A stretch of DNA of 33,052 nucleotides, from positions 1 to 33,052 of the forward strand of contig CALLKD010000086.1 of the NCBI GenBank assembly GCA_938008595.1, read 5' to 3'. Every line of letters begins with the position of its first letter. The first letter of the stretch is position 1. Position numbers and translations under genes: made by a program. This stretch comes from an uncultured bacterium (GTDB lineage Bacteria; Patescibacteriota; Minisyncoccia; Phycocordibacterales; Phycocordibacteraceae). The notes under the pieces are model-generated. The model was not told the origin of the DNA. It ran no database searches and saw nothing but the letters and a program-made list of their open reading frames with translations. Shown here piece by piece: positions 25,429 through 32,803 of the stretch.

Positions 25429-25957
25429 TTTGCTCAGATGGACAGCGTAGGGTTAGTAAAAAGGAAGGGTCGAAAGACCCCTATTTCTTTATAAAACCTT
25501 AACGTTATCCACATTGCTCTAGCGCTACATGCTAACAATTAGGTATACTTCATCTTGTATACCGAAAGATAAGGGGCATACTTCTGAAACGACTCGTACG
25601 TTGACAACAATTTCCTAGTTCATTTCTGCCAATGGCGTCATGAAATGGGGAAGTAATAGAAAACAAAACCAGCTCATTCCGTAAGGAATTGGCTGTGTGC
25701 TCGTCTGCTTTATAGGACGGGCATCAGAACGGAAGCACCGGAATACAGACCACGATAGATTTCAGAACTCTAAAAAACGTTTGCCAGCCTTGCTAGCGAG
25801 ATGCGAGTCGACAAGGCACCTCGCCAGAATCAGGGTACATAAAATGTGCGAACCGCAGACCATAAAAAGTTTGCAAACTATTAACCAATTGCGAAGCGCG
25901 TACGGCACATATTACAAAACGCACGATGCACTTCGTATTTAAATCAAAAAAATTGTT
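25429..25957 (+). other. Non-coding, structured stretch before the surface protein
   Basis: Apart from one chance frame I see no plausible gene here. Early in it a short hairpin (GGGTC GAAA GACCC, 25467-25480) is followed by CTATTTCTTT and may end or pause transcription from the promoter at 25401, giving an RNA of about 55 bases. A second TATACT lies at 25544-25549. Several hairpin pairs follow: CATTTC/GAAATG near 25620-25655, GCTCGTC/GACGGGC near 25700, and GCCTTG/CAAGGC near 25795. It is either a long 5' leader of the surface-protein message or one or more small RNAs. No tRNA, RNase P, SRP or tmRNA hallmark was seen. Confidence 0.5.
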
Positions 25958-27814
25958 ATGACTAACGCAAACACAAACGTGATTGCAAAGGTTGCAGCAG
26001 TAGTAGCAGTCCTCGGACTTGTTGCTATGTCATTTGCTACTTCAGCACATGCACAGACAACAACTACAACTACAACCACAACTACAGCGTTCACAATGAA
26101 CCTAACTATGGGTTCATCAGGTTCACAGGTTATGGCTCTTCAGTCATGGCTTATTGGAAAGGGTTACGGCATCCCAGCTGGTGCAACTGGATACTTCGGT
26201 GGACAGACTAAGGCTGCTCTTGCTTCATACCAGGCTGCAAAGGGAATCACTCCTGCAGTAGGTTACTTTGGTCCAGTTACTCGCGCAGCTGTAGCTGCTG
26301 ATGGAGGTGCATCAACAACATCAACCGTTCCTGGTTGTGCTGCTGGAGCTCTCTTTAGCTCAACTACTGGTGCAGCTTGTGGAACAACAACAACTACAAC
26401 TACCGTTTCAGGTACTGTAGGCCGCCTTACAAACCTCAGCTCTCTTGGTGATACTAATTCAGACATCAAGGAAGGTGACTCTGTAACAAAGCTTGTTGGA
26501 GTTTCTGCTGATGCAACTGATGGTGATGTAAGCATCCAGCGTGTTGATGCTACATTCAGCATCGGTGCGACTTCAACTGCTTCATCAAACCTTGATAAGT
26601 ACTTCAGTTCAGTATCTGTTTACCTCGATGGTACAAAGCTCGCTACTATGGATCCTGCAATGGGAGACAAGAGCGGACGCGTATGGACATTCCGTTTTGC
26701 TGGCCTTAACGGCATCATCAAGAAGGGAATGACAGGTAACATCTACGTACAGGGAACACCAGTATCAAGCATCGGTTCAACTGAATCAGGTGTTGGAGTT
26801 ACTGTAACTATCCCATCTAACGGCGTTCGCGCTGTTGGAAGCGATGGTATCTCTGACACTTACGGTGTTGGATACGGACAGACTGTTACTGTGTCTTCAG
26901 CTACTACAGGAACACTTACAGTTACTGCTGGAAGTGACAACCCTAAGGCTAGCCAGATCGCAGTATCAAGCTCAACAACTTCTGGTGTTACTCTCTTGAC
27001 TTTCAACATGAAGGCTAAGAACGCTGGAGTTAATGTTACTGACCTTGCAGCAAGCTTCTACACATCTGCTACTAATCTTAACGATGTAGTTCAGACAGTT
27101 AAGCTTATGAAGGGATCTACTGTTCTTAAGTCTAAGACTCTAAGCACAGGAAAGCTTCAGACTGTTACGTTTGACAATGTTGACCAGTCAATCTCAAAGG
27201 ATTCGACAGTTGGCTACTCAATCGTTGCTGACCTTAAGGGTGACGCTCTCTACACAGACGGAACAACTCTTAGCGCGTCAACAACCGTATCAGGATGGGA
27301 TGTATCTGATGTTAACGGTGACACTGTAACTCCTTCAGCAGCTGCTATTGGAAACACAATGACACTTACAGCAACAGGTATCTCAGTTGCAAAGGGAGCG
27401 ATTACTACTACGACAACCGTAGGTCTTACGACTCAGGGTGACTCAACACAGTTCTCAATTCCTTTCACTGTTACTGCTGGAGACAATGATGTATTCGTAG
27501 GAGCAACAGTTGCTACTGCTGTGACATATGCCACAACAACAAGCTCAACTGCTGCTGCAACAAACGCGGGTACAACTAACTTCACAGTTGGTGACTCAGT
27601 TACTGGTGACGTTGCTGGTACTGCATACAAGGTTTCAGCTGGAACATCTCGTACATTTACGTTTAACGTAACTTACGTAGCTACTTCAACTGGATACACT
27701 GGTGTTGTACTAACAGGCATCAAGTACGGTGCAACTTCAGGAGCTATCACAAGCACTTACACTTCAAACCTCGACACATTCAAGACAGCTGATGTCTTCA
27801 TGAAGGTTCGCTAG
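25958..27814 (+). CDS. Probable S-layer / surface protein with peptidoglycan-binding domain
   Basis: A 618-residue exported protein. The signal peptide is clear: AKVAAVVAVLGLVAMSF with AHA|Q cleavage at 32/33. Ten threonines (34-43) follow, encoded by alternating ACA/ACT codons, then a peptidoglycan_binding_1 domain (about 48-112): LTMGSSGSQVMALQSWLI, GYFGGQTKAALASYQAAKG. The remainder is Ser/Thr/Gly/Val-rich beta structure with no catalytic motif and few aromatics. The codon set is narrow (GCT, ACT, AAC, GTT dominate), typical of very highly expressed genes and unlike its neighbours. A strong terminator follows. The likely role is a cell-wall-anchored surface-layer subunit; other abundant surface proteins would look similar. 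Confidence 0.8.
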   Translation: MTNANTNVIAKVAAVVAVLGLVAMSFATSAHAQTTTTTTTTTTAFTMNLTMGSSGSQVMALQSWLIGKGYGIPAGATGYFGGQTKAALASYQAAKGITPAVGYFGPVTRAAVAADGGASTTSTVPGCAAGALFSSTTGAACGTTTTTTTVSGTVGRLTNLSSLGDTNSDIKEGDSVTKLVGVSADATDGDVSIQRVDATFSIGATSTASSNLDKYFSSVSVYLDGTKLATMDPAMGDKSGRVWTFRFAGLNGIIKKGMTGNIYVQGTPVSSIGSTESGVGVTVTIPSNGVRAVGSDGISDTYGVGYGQTVTVSSATTGTLTVTAGSDNPKASQIAVSSSTTSGVTLLTFNMKAKNAGVNVTDLAASFYTSATNLNDVVQTVKLMKGSTVLKSKTLSTGKLQTVTFDNVDQSISKDSTVGYSIVADLKGDALYTDGTTLSASTTVSGWDVSDVNGDTVTPSAAAIGNTMTLTATGISVAKGAITTTTTVGLTTQGDSTQFSIPFTVTAGDNDVFVGATVATAVTYATTTSSTAAATNAGTTNFTVGDSVTGDVAGTAYKVSAGTSRTFTFNVTYVATSTGYTGVVLTGIKYGATSGAITSTYTSNLDTFKTADVFMKVR

Positions 27815-27884
27815 TTTGACTTGTAGTGTTTAGACCCTCCAAAGTCCTAGCCTAAAACTTAGACTTCAGAGAAGTTGAAACCTA

Positions 27885-27920
27885 ACACAAAAACCACCCC
27901 TCACGGGGTGGTTTTTGTGT
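27885..27920 (+). terminator. Strong terminator of the surface-protein gene
   Basis: A 16-bp perfect stem (ACACAAAAACCACCCC and its complement) with a four-base loop TCAC; the right arm carries GGTTTTTGTGT. The base is A/T-rich, so it may act in both directions. Confidence 0.9.
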
Positions 27921-27936
27921 TTATATACCCACCACG

Positions 27937-27964
27937 TTGCCATTTAGCTTCGAGCTGGTATATT
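27937..27964 (+). promoter_or_regulatory. Promoter of the rplJ-rplL operon
   Basis: TTGCCA at 27937-27942, a 16-base spacer, and TATATT at 27959-27964 preceded by TGG. Transcription would start near 27972, leaving a leader of about 160 bases. Confidence 0.7.
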
Positions 27965-27971
27965 GAGTTGG

Positions 27972-28132
27972 TACGGACCGAAGACAACCAGCATCCGCAA
28001 GGAAGAAGTCTGGTCGAGGAATCATTCTGAAATAGGGGAGGGAATACCACCACCTATTTCGGGGTCGAATGTCTCCATTGGTCACGCATACGCGTGGCCA
28101 AACTCGTTTCCGTACATCAATTAATTATCGCT
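27972..28132 (+). promoter_or_regulatory. L10-type autoregulatory leader of rplJ-rplL
   Basis: ACCGAAGACAACCAG (27977-27991) and CTGGTCGAGG (28010-28019) reproduce the paired pattern CCGAAGACnnCAGG ... CCUGccGAGG of the bacterial L10 leader, where the L10-L12 complex binds to repress its own synthesis. Two further hairpins follow: GAAATAGG/CCTATTTC near 28029-28060 and the block around GGTCACG ... CGTGGCC near 28080-28100. No Shine-Dalgarno is seen close to the ATG at 28133. Confidence 0.75.
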
Positions 28133-28627
28133 ATGGCAATTACCAAGGCAAAAAAACTAGACGTTGTGAAGTCTCTTGCGGACTCACTCGCTGATGCAGT
28201 TTCTGTCGTCTTCGTGCACTTTAAGGGACTTTCTGTTGCTGACACCTCAGCAATGCGAAGAGCTTTGAAGAAGGAAGGTGTTGGATACTACGTTGCAAAG
28301 AAGACACTTATTAAGCGCGCTCTCGAAGAGAAGGGATACACCGGAACACTTCCAGAAATGGCAGGAGAGATCGCACTTGCATGGAGTGCTACTGATGCAA
28401 CTGCAGCTGCTCGCGGAGTGTTTGAAGCAGGAAAGAAGCACAAGGAAGCTCTCGCAATTGTGGGAGGAGTCTTTGAAAACACATACTTGGACGCGAAGCA
28501 GATGGTTGCCATTGCAACTATTCCTCCAGTCCCTGTACTTCGTGGAATGTTCGTAAATGTTATTAACAGTCCTATCCAAGGATTTGTTATTGCACTTAAT
28601 CAAATCGCAGAAAAGAAATCTGCTTAA
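28133..28627 (+). CDS. rplJ: Large ribosomal subunit protein uL10
   Basis: uL10 anchors L12 dimers in the ribosomal stalk. The frame is open to 28094 but the family starts at [22 protein letters not shown], giving 164 residues. The core has [40 protein letters not shown] and [30 protein letters not shown]. The C-terminal helix that carries L12 is short. It is preceded by an L10-type leader and followed after 23 bases by rplL, so L10 and L12 are co-produced. The short leader-ORF region is not otherwise translated. Confidence 0.95.
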   Translation: MAITKAKKLDVVKSLADSLADAVSVVFVHFKGLSVADTSAMRRALKKEGVGYYVAKKTLIKRALEEKGYTGTLPEMAGEIALAWSATDATAAARGVFEAGKKHKEALAIVGGVFENTYLDAKQMVAIATIPPVPVLRGMFVNVINSPIQGFVIALNQIAEKKSA

Positions 28628-28650
28628 TTATTCACGCAAATAAAATTACT

Positions 28651-29142
28651 ATGGATGAAGCAACACAAGAAGTTACCGCCGAAGAGACTGCAGTACCAGA
28701 AGCAGCAGCTGTGGCAACAGAAGTCGCAGCAGAAGCAGCGCCCGTAGCTGCTCCTGAAGCTGAGGTAGAAGTTCCTGCTAAGTTCAAGTCTATCGTCGCT
28801 GAAATCGAAAAGATGAGCGTGATGGAACTTTCAGAACTCGTAAAGGTTTTTGAAAAGAAGTTTGGTGTTTCTGCAGCCGCTGTAGCAGTTGCAGGTCCTG
28901 CAGGAGCAGCAGCTGATGCAGGAGAAGAGAAGAGCAACTTCACTATCGAGCTTTCTGATGCAGGAGCTAACAAGATTGCCGTAATTAAGGCAGTTAAGGA
29001 AATCCTCGCACTTGGCTTGAAGGAAGCAAAGGACCTCGTTGACGGAGCCCCTTCAGTACTCAAGGAGAGTGTTGGAAAGGATGAAGCAAACGAACTTAAG
29101 AAGAAGCTTGAAGAAGCTGGCGCTAAGGTTACCCTCAAGTAG
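28651..29142 (+). CDS. rplL: Large ribosomal subunit protein bL12
   Basis: bL12 recruits translation factors to the stalk; 163 residues against the usual 120-128. The dimerisation domain is [28 protein letters not shown] (about 50-75), then the Ala/Gly hinge [16 protein letters not shown], then the C-terminal domain [56 protein letters not shown]. The extra ~45 residues at the N-terminus are almost all Ala, Glu, Val, Pro and Thr ([20 protein letters not shown]) and should be disordered. It follows rplJ and is closed by a clear terminator. Confidence 0.97.
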   Translation: MDEATQEVTAEETAVPEAAAVATEVAAEAAPVAAPEAEVEVPAKFKSIVAEIEKMSVMELSELVKVFEKKFGVSAAAVAVAGPAGAAADAGEEKSNFTIELSDAGANKIAVIKAVKEILALGLKEAKDLVDGAPSVLKESVGKDEANELKKKLEEAGAKVTLK

Positions 29143-29166
29143 TTTCGACGAAACAGGTATGGAAAG

Positions 29167-29190
29167 ACCCGCACACAATGCGGGTTTTTT
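29167..29190 (+). terminator. Intrinsic terminator after rplL
   Basis: ACCCGCA and TGCGGGT form a 7-bp stem with loop CACAA, followed by six T residues. Confidence 0.9.
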
Positions 29191-29258
29191 CGTACCTATT
29201 TCTCAAGGTGTCGTCAAGAGTTGCAGAGCCCCCGTGCACACGTAGAATGGAAGTATCC

Positions 29259-29831
29259 ATGGATCCTCTTGCACGCCTTTTCAGTTCGTATGCCAGGCTC
29301 AAGCTGCTACGTCTTTTTCTTTTCAACGAGGACGCTTCTTTTACTGTTGTTGATCTTTCATTCCGTACAAAGACACCTAAAGAAGTTGTCCGAAAGGAGC
29401 TCACGGTACTTTTGGCAGTTGGCCTCATTAAGAAGAAAAAAGGGAAGGGGATTGTATACAGTGCTACCCGTAAGTTCCCACACTTTGATGCACTACAGAC
29501 ATTTGTGCGTAGTACAACAAACCTAGGAGACGCTGACATGGTTGCTGCACTTAAGAAGTCTGGAAACATTCGACTTATCGTTCAGTCAGGACTTTTTACA
29601 GGATCTCTTGAGACAAAGATTGATCTTCTCGTTGTGGGTGACAAGCTCGAGGAGAAACCACTTGAGTCAGCAATACGTTCTTTGGAGGCTGATCTAGGGC
29701 GTGAGTTGCGCTATGCCGTATTTTCAACAGAAGACTTTAAATACCGAAGGGGAGTATATGACCGTCTATTGCGAGACATCTTTGATTTCCCACACCGGGT
29801 GATTTTCGACAAGCTAGGGATCTCACTATAG
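29259..29831 (+). CDS. Winged-helix regulator-like protein with nucleotidyltransferase-like domain
   Basis: A 190-residue product. I chose the start MDPLARLFSSYARLKLLRLF because homologous-looking proteins begin that way; an in-frame ATG at 29247 and a frame open to 29178 are alternatives. Residues about 1-85 form a winged helix: LRLFLFNEDASFTVVDLSFRTKTPKEVVRKELTVLLAVGLIKKKKG. The second half, LVVGDKLEEKPLESAIRSLEADLGRELRYAVFSTEDFKYR, resembles a degenerate nucleotidyltransferase-like fold (DLLVVGD). Together they are probably a transcriptional regulator. No membrane segment. It follows rplL across a terminator and stands alone. The confidence reflects the fold, not the function. Confidence 0.7.
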   Translation: MDPLARLFSSYARLKLLRLFLFNEDASFTVVDLSFRTKTPKEVVRKELTVLLAVGLIKKKKGKGIVYSATRKFPHFDALQTFVRSTTNLGDADMVAALKKSGNIRLIVQSGLFTGSLETKIDLLVVGDKLEEKPLESAIRSLEADLGRELRYAVFSTEDFKYRRGVYDRLLRDIFDFPHRVIFDKLGISL

Positions 29832-29877
29832 GGCTGGTTTTTCTATCCACACCACCTCTCCCACAAGTTCTACACCT

Positions 29878-29886
29878 TGCTACACT
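29878..29886 (+). promoter_or_regulatory. Extended -10 promoter
   Basis: TGCTACACT, giving a start near 29893 for the following membrane-protein gene. Confidence 0.55.
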
Positions 29887-29945
29887 TTATGTAGGCAACT
29901 GCTTCCTTGCAGCCCTTTACCAAGATAACTTATTCCAATCTCTTT

Positions 29946-30632
29946 ATGTTTTTAACTACGTGGGCTACCGTGCTTAATCAATCGTTCCAGGGACTCTTCT
30001 ACGGCGTTGTTGCCTTCATCCCTAACTTGGTTGCTGCCCTCATAATCTTCGTTATTGGCTGGGTCTTCGGATCAATTCTCGGACGTCTTGTTGCGCAGGT
30101 AGTAGACGCTACTCGCGTTGATACTGCGCTTAGAAACGCTGGCGTTGAACGTGTGCTTTCACGCTCAGGTTTCAAGATGAATGCAGGAAAATTCCTAGGA
30201 AGTCTCGTAAAGTGGTTCTTCATTATCGTTTTCCTTGTTGCCGCACTTGATGCACTTCACCTTACTGAAGTGACTATGTTCCTTCGTACGGTAGTACTTG
30301 GGTACTTGCCGCAAGTTATTGTTGCAGTACTTATCCTTCTTGTTGCAGCGGTACTAGCTGAAACAGTTGAGAAAGTGGTAAGTGGTGGAGCTCGTACTGC
30401 AGGACTAAGTTCAGCAGGATTCCTCGGCGTACTATCTCGCTGGGCTATCTGGATCTTTGCTATCCTTGCTGCACTTGATCACCTACAAGTTGCAAGCAAC
30501 TTCATACAGCCTCTAATCACAGGACTCGTAGTAGCGCTTGCGCTTGCTTTCGGTCTTTCATTTGGACTTGGAGGACAGGCAACTGCTGCGCGTATCCTTG
30601 AAAAGATGCGCGAGGAGGTTTCTCACAAGTAG
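29946..30632 (+). CDS. MscS-like TM-helix membrane protein
   Basis: A 228-residue membrane protein from the ATG at 29946 (MFLTTWATVLNQSFQG); a TTG at 29907 would add 13 residues and cannot be excluded. Four or five spans are visible: IPNLVAALIIFVIGWVFGSILG, WFFIIVFLVAALDALH, VLGYLPQVIVAVLILLVAAVLAE, LSRWAIWIFAILAALDHL and GLVVALALAFGLSFGLGG. The first, with its N...GW...G pattern, and the Gly-rich last one match the TM-helix repeat module of small-conductance mechanosensitive-channel relatives. It lacks the MscS beta domain, so channel activity is not established. It has its own promoter and terminator. Confidence 0.85.
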   Translation: MFLTTWATVLNQSFQGLFYGVVAFIPNLVAALIIFVIGWVFGSILGRLVAQVVDATRVDTALRNAGVERVLSRSGFKMNAGKFLGSLVKWFFIIVFLVAALDALHLTEVTMFLRTVVLGYLPQVIVAVLILLVAAVLAETVEKVVSGGARTAGLSSAGFLGVLSRWAIWIFAILAALDHLQVASNFIQPLITGLVVALALAFGLSFGLGGQATAARILEKMREEVSHK

Positions 30633-30653
30633 GGAATACTCTTGTTTTTGAGG

Positions 30654-30687
30654 GCAAAAAGCAGGCGGCACCCCGTCTGCTTTTTGC
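30654..30687 (+). terminator. Terminator before the rRNA promoter
   Basis: A 15-bp stem: GCAAAAAGCAG and CTGCTTTTTGC with inner GC-rich pairs around loop CACC. It insulates the membrane-protein gene from the rRNA promoter 16 bases further on. Confidence 0.9.
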
Positions 30688-30702
30688 GTTTCTAGGACCT
30701 TG

Positions 30703-30731
30703 TTGACAGCATTGTGTGGCACCTATATACT
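30703..30731 (+). promoter_or_regulatory. Strong promoter of the 23S rRNA
   Basis: TTGACA at 30703-30708, a 17-base spacer, and TATACT at 30726-30731: the best consensus promoter in the window. A G/C-containing stretch follows. No 16S rRNA gene lies between it and the 23S gene. Confidence 0.85.
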
Positions 30732-30960
30732 CCTCTTACGTGTCTATTACCAAGCTAAATCGATTCCAAAGGAGCGTATAGGTGAGGCCGTACAAGGCTT
30801 TATCACAAGCGCCCCGGAGGCGTTTTTTTCTTGTAGAGACCGTGCACTTTGACAGATAAATACGTATTGGTAATCCCGTGAGTAAGAAGGGAGTAATTTT
30901 TTCTTTTCACGGGATATTGCAAATTCAAAGAAGACTGAATAGTGGTATTCAGGTTTCCGC
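30732..30960 (+). other. Long 23S leader with possible small ORF and internal terminator-like hairpin
   Basis: About 230 bases precede the mature 23S. AAGGAG (30769-30774) lies seven bases before GTG, which opens a 25-codon frame to 30859. A small hairpin (CGCC/GGCG, loop CCGGA) followed by seven T residues lies within that frame at 30807-30829 and could stop transcription early. A second perfect TTGACA is at 30849-30854, without a good -10. TCCCGTGA and TCACGGGA near 30875-30913 can pair, perhaps as a processing stem. I see no tRNA. The parts are suggestive only. Confidence 0.4.
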
Positions 30961-31181
30961 ACTGGAAACAATAAGGGTGCACGGTGGATGCCTTGGCATA
31001 TACAAGCGATGAAGGACGCGGCTAATCAGCGAAAATTTCGGGGAGGCGATTTGCAGCCTTTGATCCGGAGGTATCCTAATGGGGAAACCCGATCAGAAAT
31101 GATCATCCACTCTTAATAGAGTTGGAAGCTAACCTGGGGAAGTAAAACATTTCAGTACCCAGAGGAATAGAAAACAATAGC

Positions 31182-31229
31182 GGATTGCTTTCCGTATGCT
31201 CGATGCTTCGAGTGTATGGAAAGCAATCC
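31182..31229 (+). other. Extra 22-bp hairpin in the 5' domain of 23S
   Basis: Two 22-base arms pair continuously with three G-U pairs around the loop TGCT. E. coli has no such hairpin here (about position 195-200, just before the segment CAGTAGCGGCG). A long regular duplex of this kind is a typical RNase III substrate. Confidence 0.7.
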
Positions 31230-31500
31230 TTGCGATTCCCTTAGTAGCGGCGAGCGAAACGGGATGAGCCCAAACCAGATACTTCGGTATGTGGGGTTGT
31301 AGGGTAGAAGCACCATGCTTGCATGGCAAGAGTTACAAAAGATGTGTATAGCGGAAGCTGCTGGGAAGCAGCGCCCTAGAGGGTAATGGCCCCGTACGCG
31401 AAATGTACATCTCTCTTGTGCTTCTATTCCTGAGTAGCTCGGGACATGAATAGCCCGAGTGAATCTGCCGGAACTAACCGGTAAGGCTAAATATTGTATA

Positions 31501-31547
<47 letters not shown>

Positions 31548-32122
31548 GAGAGGGGAGTGAAATAGAACTGAAACCGTGCACTTACAAAGGGTTATGGGGG
31601 GCGTTCGCGTCCTTTATAGCGTGCCTATTGAAGAATGAGCCTGCGAGTGTATGTATGTTGCATATGGCTAAATCCGTTACGGGATGGAGCCTTAGGGAAA
31701 CCGAGTGTTAATAGCGCGTTAGTATCATACATACGACCCGAAGCCAGGTGAGCTTGCCATGAGCAGGGTGAAGTTTGTCGAAAGACAGATGGAGGCCCGA
31801 ACCCATAGATCGTACAACGTCTTGGGATGACTTGTGGTAAGGAGTGAAAAGCTAATCGAACCTGGTAATAGCTGGTTCTCTCCGAAACATCTTTAGGGAT
31901 GGCGTCGTGTGATCCTTTTGGGGGTAGAGCACTGGAAGGGATGAACAGGGAGAAATCTCGTCATTCCTATCAAACTCCGAATACCAAAAATTAACAGCAC
32001 GGCAGTTAGACGGTGGGGGCGAAGCTCCACACGTCGAAGGGGGAAGAGCCCTTGATCGCCAGTTAAGGTCCCTAAATTAACGCTCAGTACAACTTAAGGA
32101 AGTGAGGATCCTTTGACAATGA

Positions 32123-32154
<32 letters not shown>

Positions 32155-32295
32155 GAAAGCGTAACAGCTCACTCATCGAGGGTCCTTGCGCCGAAGATAA
32201 TCGGGGTTAAGCGTTATACCGAAACTGCGGGCTTGTGCATTTCATAGAGGGAGTCATAAAGACAATCTCAGTAGTTAGGACAGAAGATGTGAGTT

Positions 32296-32327
32296 TAGTA
32301 ATCGCGGATCAGCATGCCGCGATGAAT
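32296..32327 (+). other. 16S rRNA-like fragment inside the insertion
   Basis: TAGTAATCGCGGATCAGCAT and the following 12 bases match the universal 16S segment at E. coli 1340-1375 with one difference by my recollection of the consensus. This part of 16S has no place in 23S. Confidence 0.65.
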
Positions 32328-32377
32328 GCTTGCTAAAAACTTCTGCGCCTGGGAGTGAAGAATAGTGGTTTGGTCAG

Positions 32378-32460
32378 GATGAAGGACGTGCAAAGCTGCG
32401 ATAAGCCGCGGGGAATCGCCTCGAGGTTTTGATCCGTGGATGTCCGAATGGGGAAACCCG
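32378..32460 (+). other. Second 23S 5'-domain-like fragment inside the insertion
   Basis: GATGAAGGACGTGCAAAGCT, then GCGATAAGC, then GTCCGAATGGGGAAACCCG (about 83 bases) match E. coli 23S about 50-118, including the helix-7 pairing CCGCGG/CCGTGG. The resident copy at 31003-31090 differs clearly (GAAGGACGCGGCTAATCAGC), so the fragment is not a recent duplicate of it. Confidence 0.7.
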
Positions 32461-32663
32461 TCGCCTGGGGAGTGAAAACGCAACGGCCGGCATCTATGCC
32501 TGTCTTGTCCGCGCGATTAGCTTGTGCCCAGGAATCGTCGCGAGAGATTGCGAACTGACCGTAAGGCGAGCAGCTGGAGCAGGCTGTTTGAGAAAATGGG
32601 ATGACCGAAAGGAACATGGCCCACCCCAAAACCCAACGTTTCTTGTGTGAGTAAAATCACATT

Positions 32664-32687
32664 GTGAATCTGTCCGGAAAGATTCAC
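32664..32687 (+). other. Hairpin ahead of the tRNA-like gene
   Basis: GTGAATCT and AGATTCAC pair perfectly (8 bp) around loop GTCCGGAA. A 7-bp pairing GAATGTT (32710-32716) / AACATTC (32823-32829) then brackets the tRNA-like gene. Confidence 0.6.
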
Positions 32688-32728
32688 CACTCCTAAATTA
32701 ATTTGGTGTGAATGTTCAAATATGGTGT

Positions 32729-32803
32729 GCGGTTGTAGCTCAGAGGTTGAGCACCTTCCCGTAAGGAAGGAGGACACAGGTTCGAATCCTGTCGGCCGCT
32801 CCA
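32729..32803 (+). tRNA. tRNA-like gene, anticodon GUA by fold, within the 23S insertion
   Basis: The cloverleaf is complete. Acceptor GCGGTTG/CGGCCGC has 7 bp with two G-U pairs; D stem GCTC/GAGC has loop AGAGGTT; anticodon stem CCTTC/GAAGG has the seven-base loop CCGTAAG; the variable loop is AGGAC; T stem ACAGG/CCTGT has loop TTCGAAT; U73 and an encoded CCA follow. Positions 34-36 read GTA, the Tyr anticodon, but base 33 is C where almost all tRNAs have U. The variable arm is short, whereas bacterial tRNA-Tyr normally has a long one. G1-C72, C2-G71 and U73 look more like tRNA-Gly. Its decoding role is therefore uncertain. Confidence 0.8.

Noticed and set aside
25697-25942. An 81-codon + strand frame in the gap before the surface protein
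   Set aside because: Low-complexity basic composition, no ribosome site, and it overlaps several hairpins; judged non-coding.
25429-25957. RNase P RNA, tmRNA, SRP RNA or a tRNA in the long gap
   Set aside because: None of their conserved sequence hallmarks (for example GAGGAAAGTC or a T-arm TTCGAAT with encoded CCA) is present.
28632-29174. A 180-codon minus-strand frame opposite rplL
   Set aside because: It is the Ser/Ala-rich antisense of the Ala/Glu-rich bL12 coding sequence.
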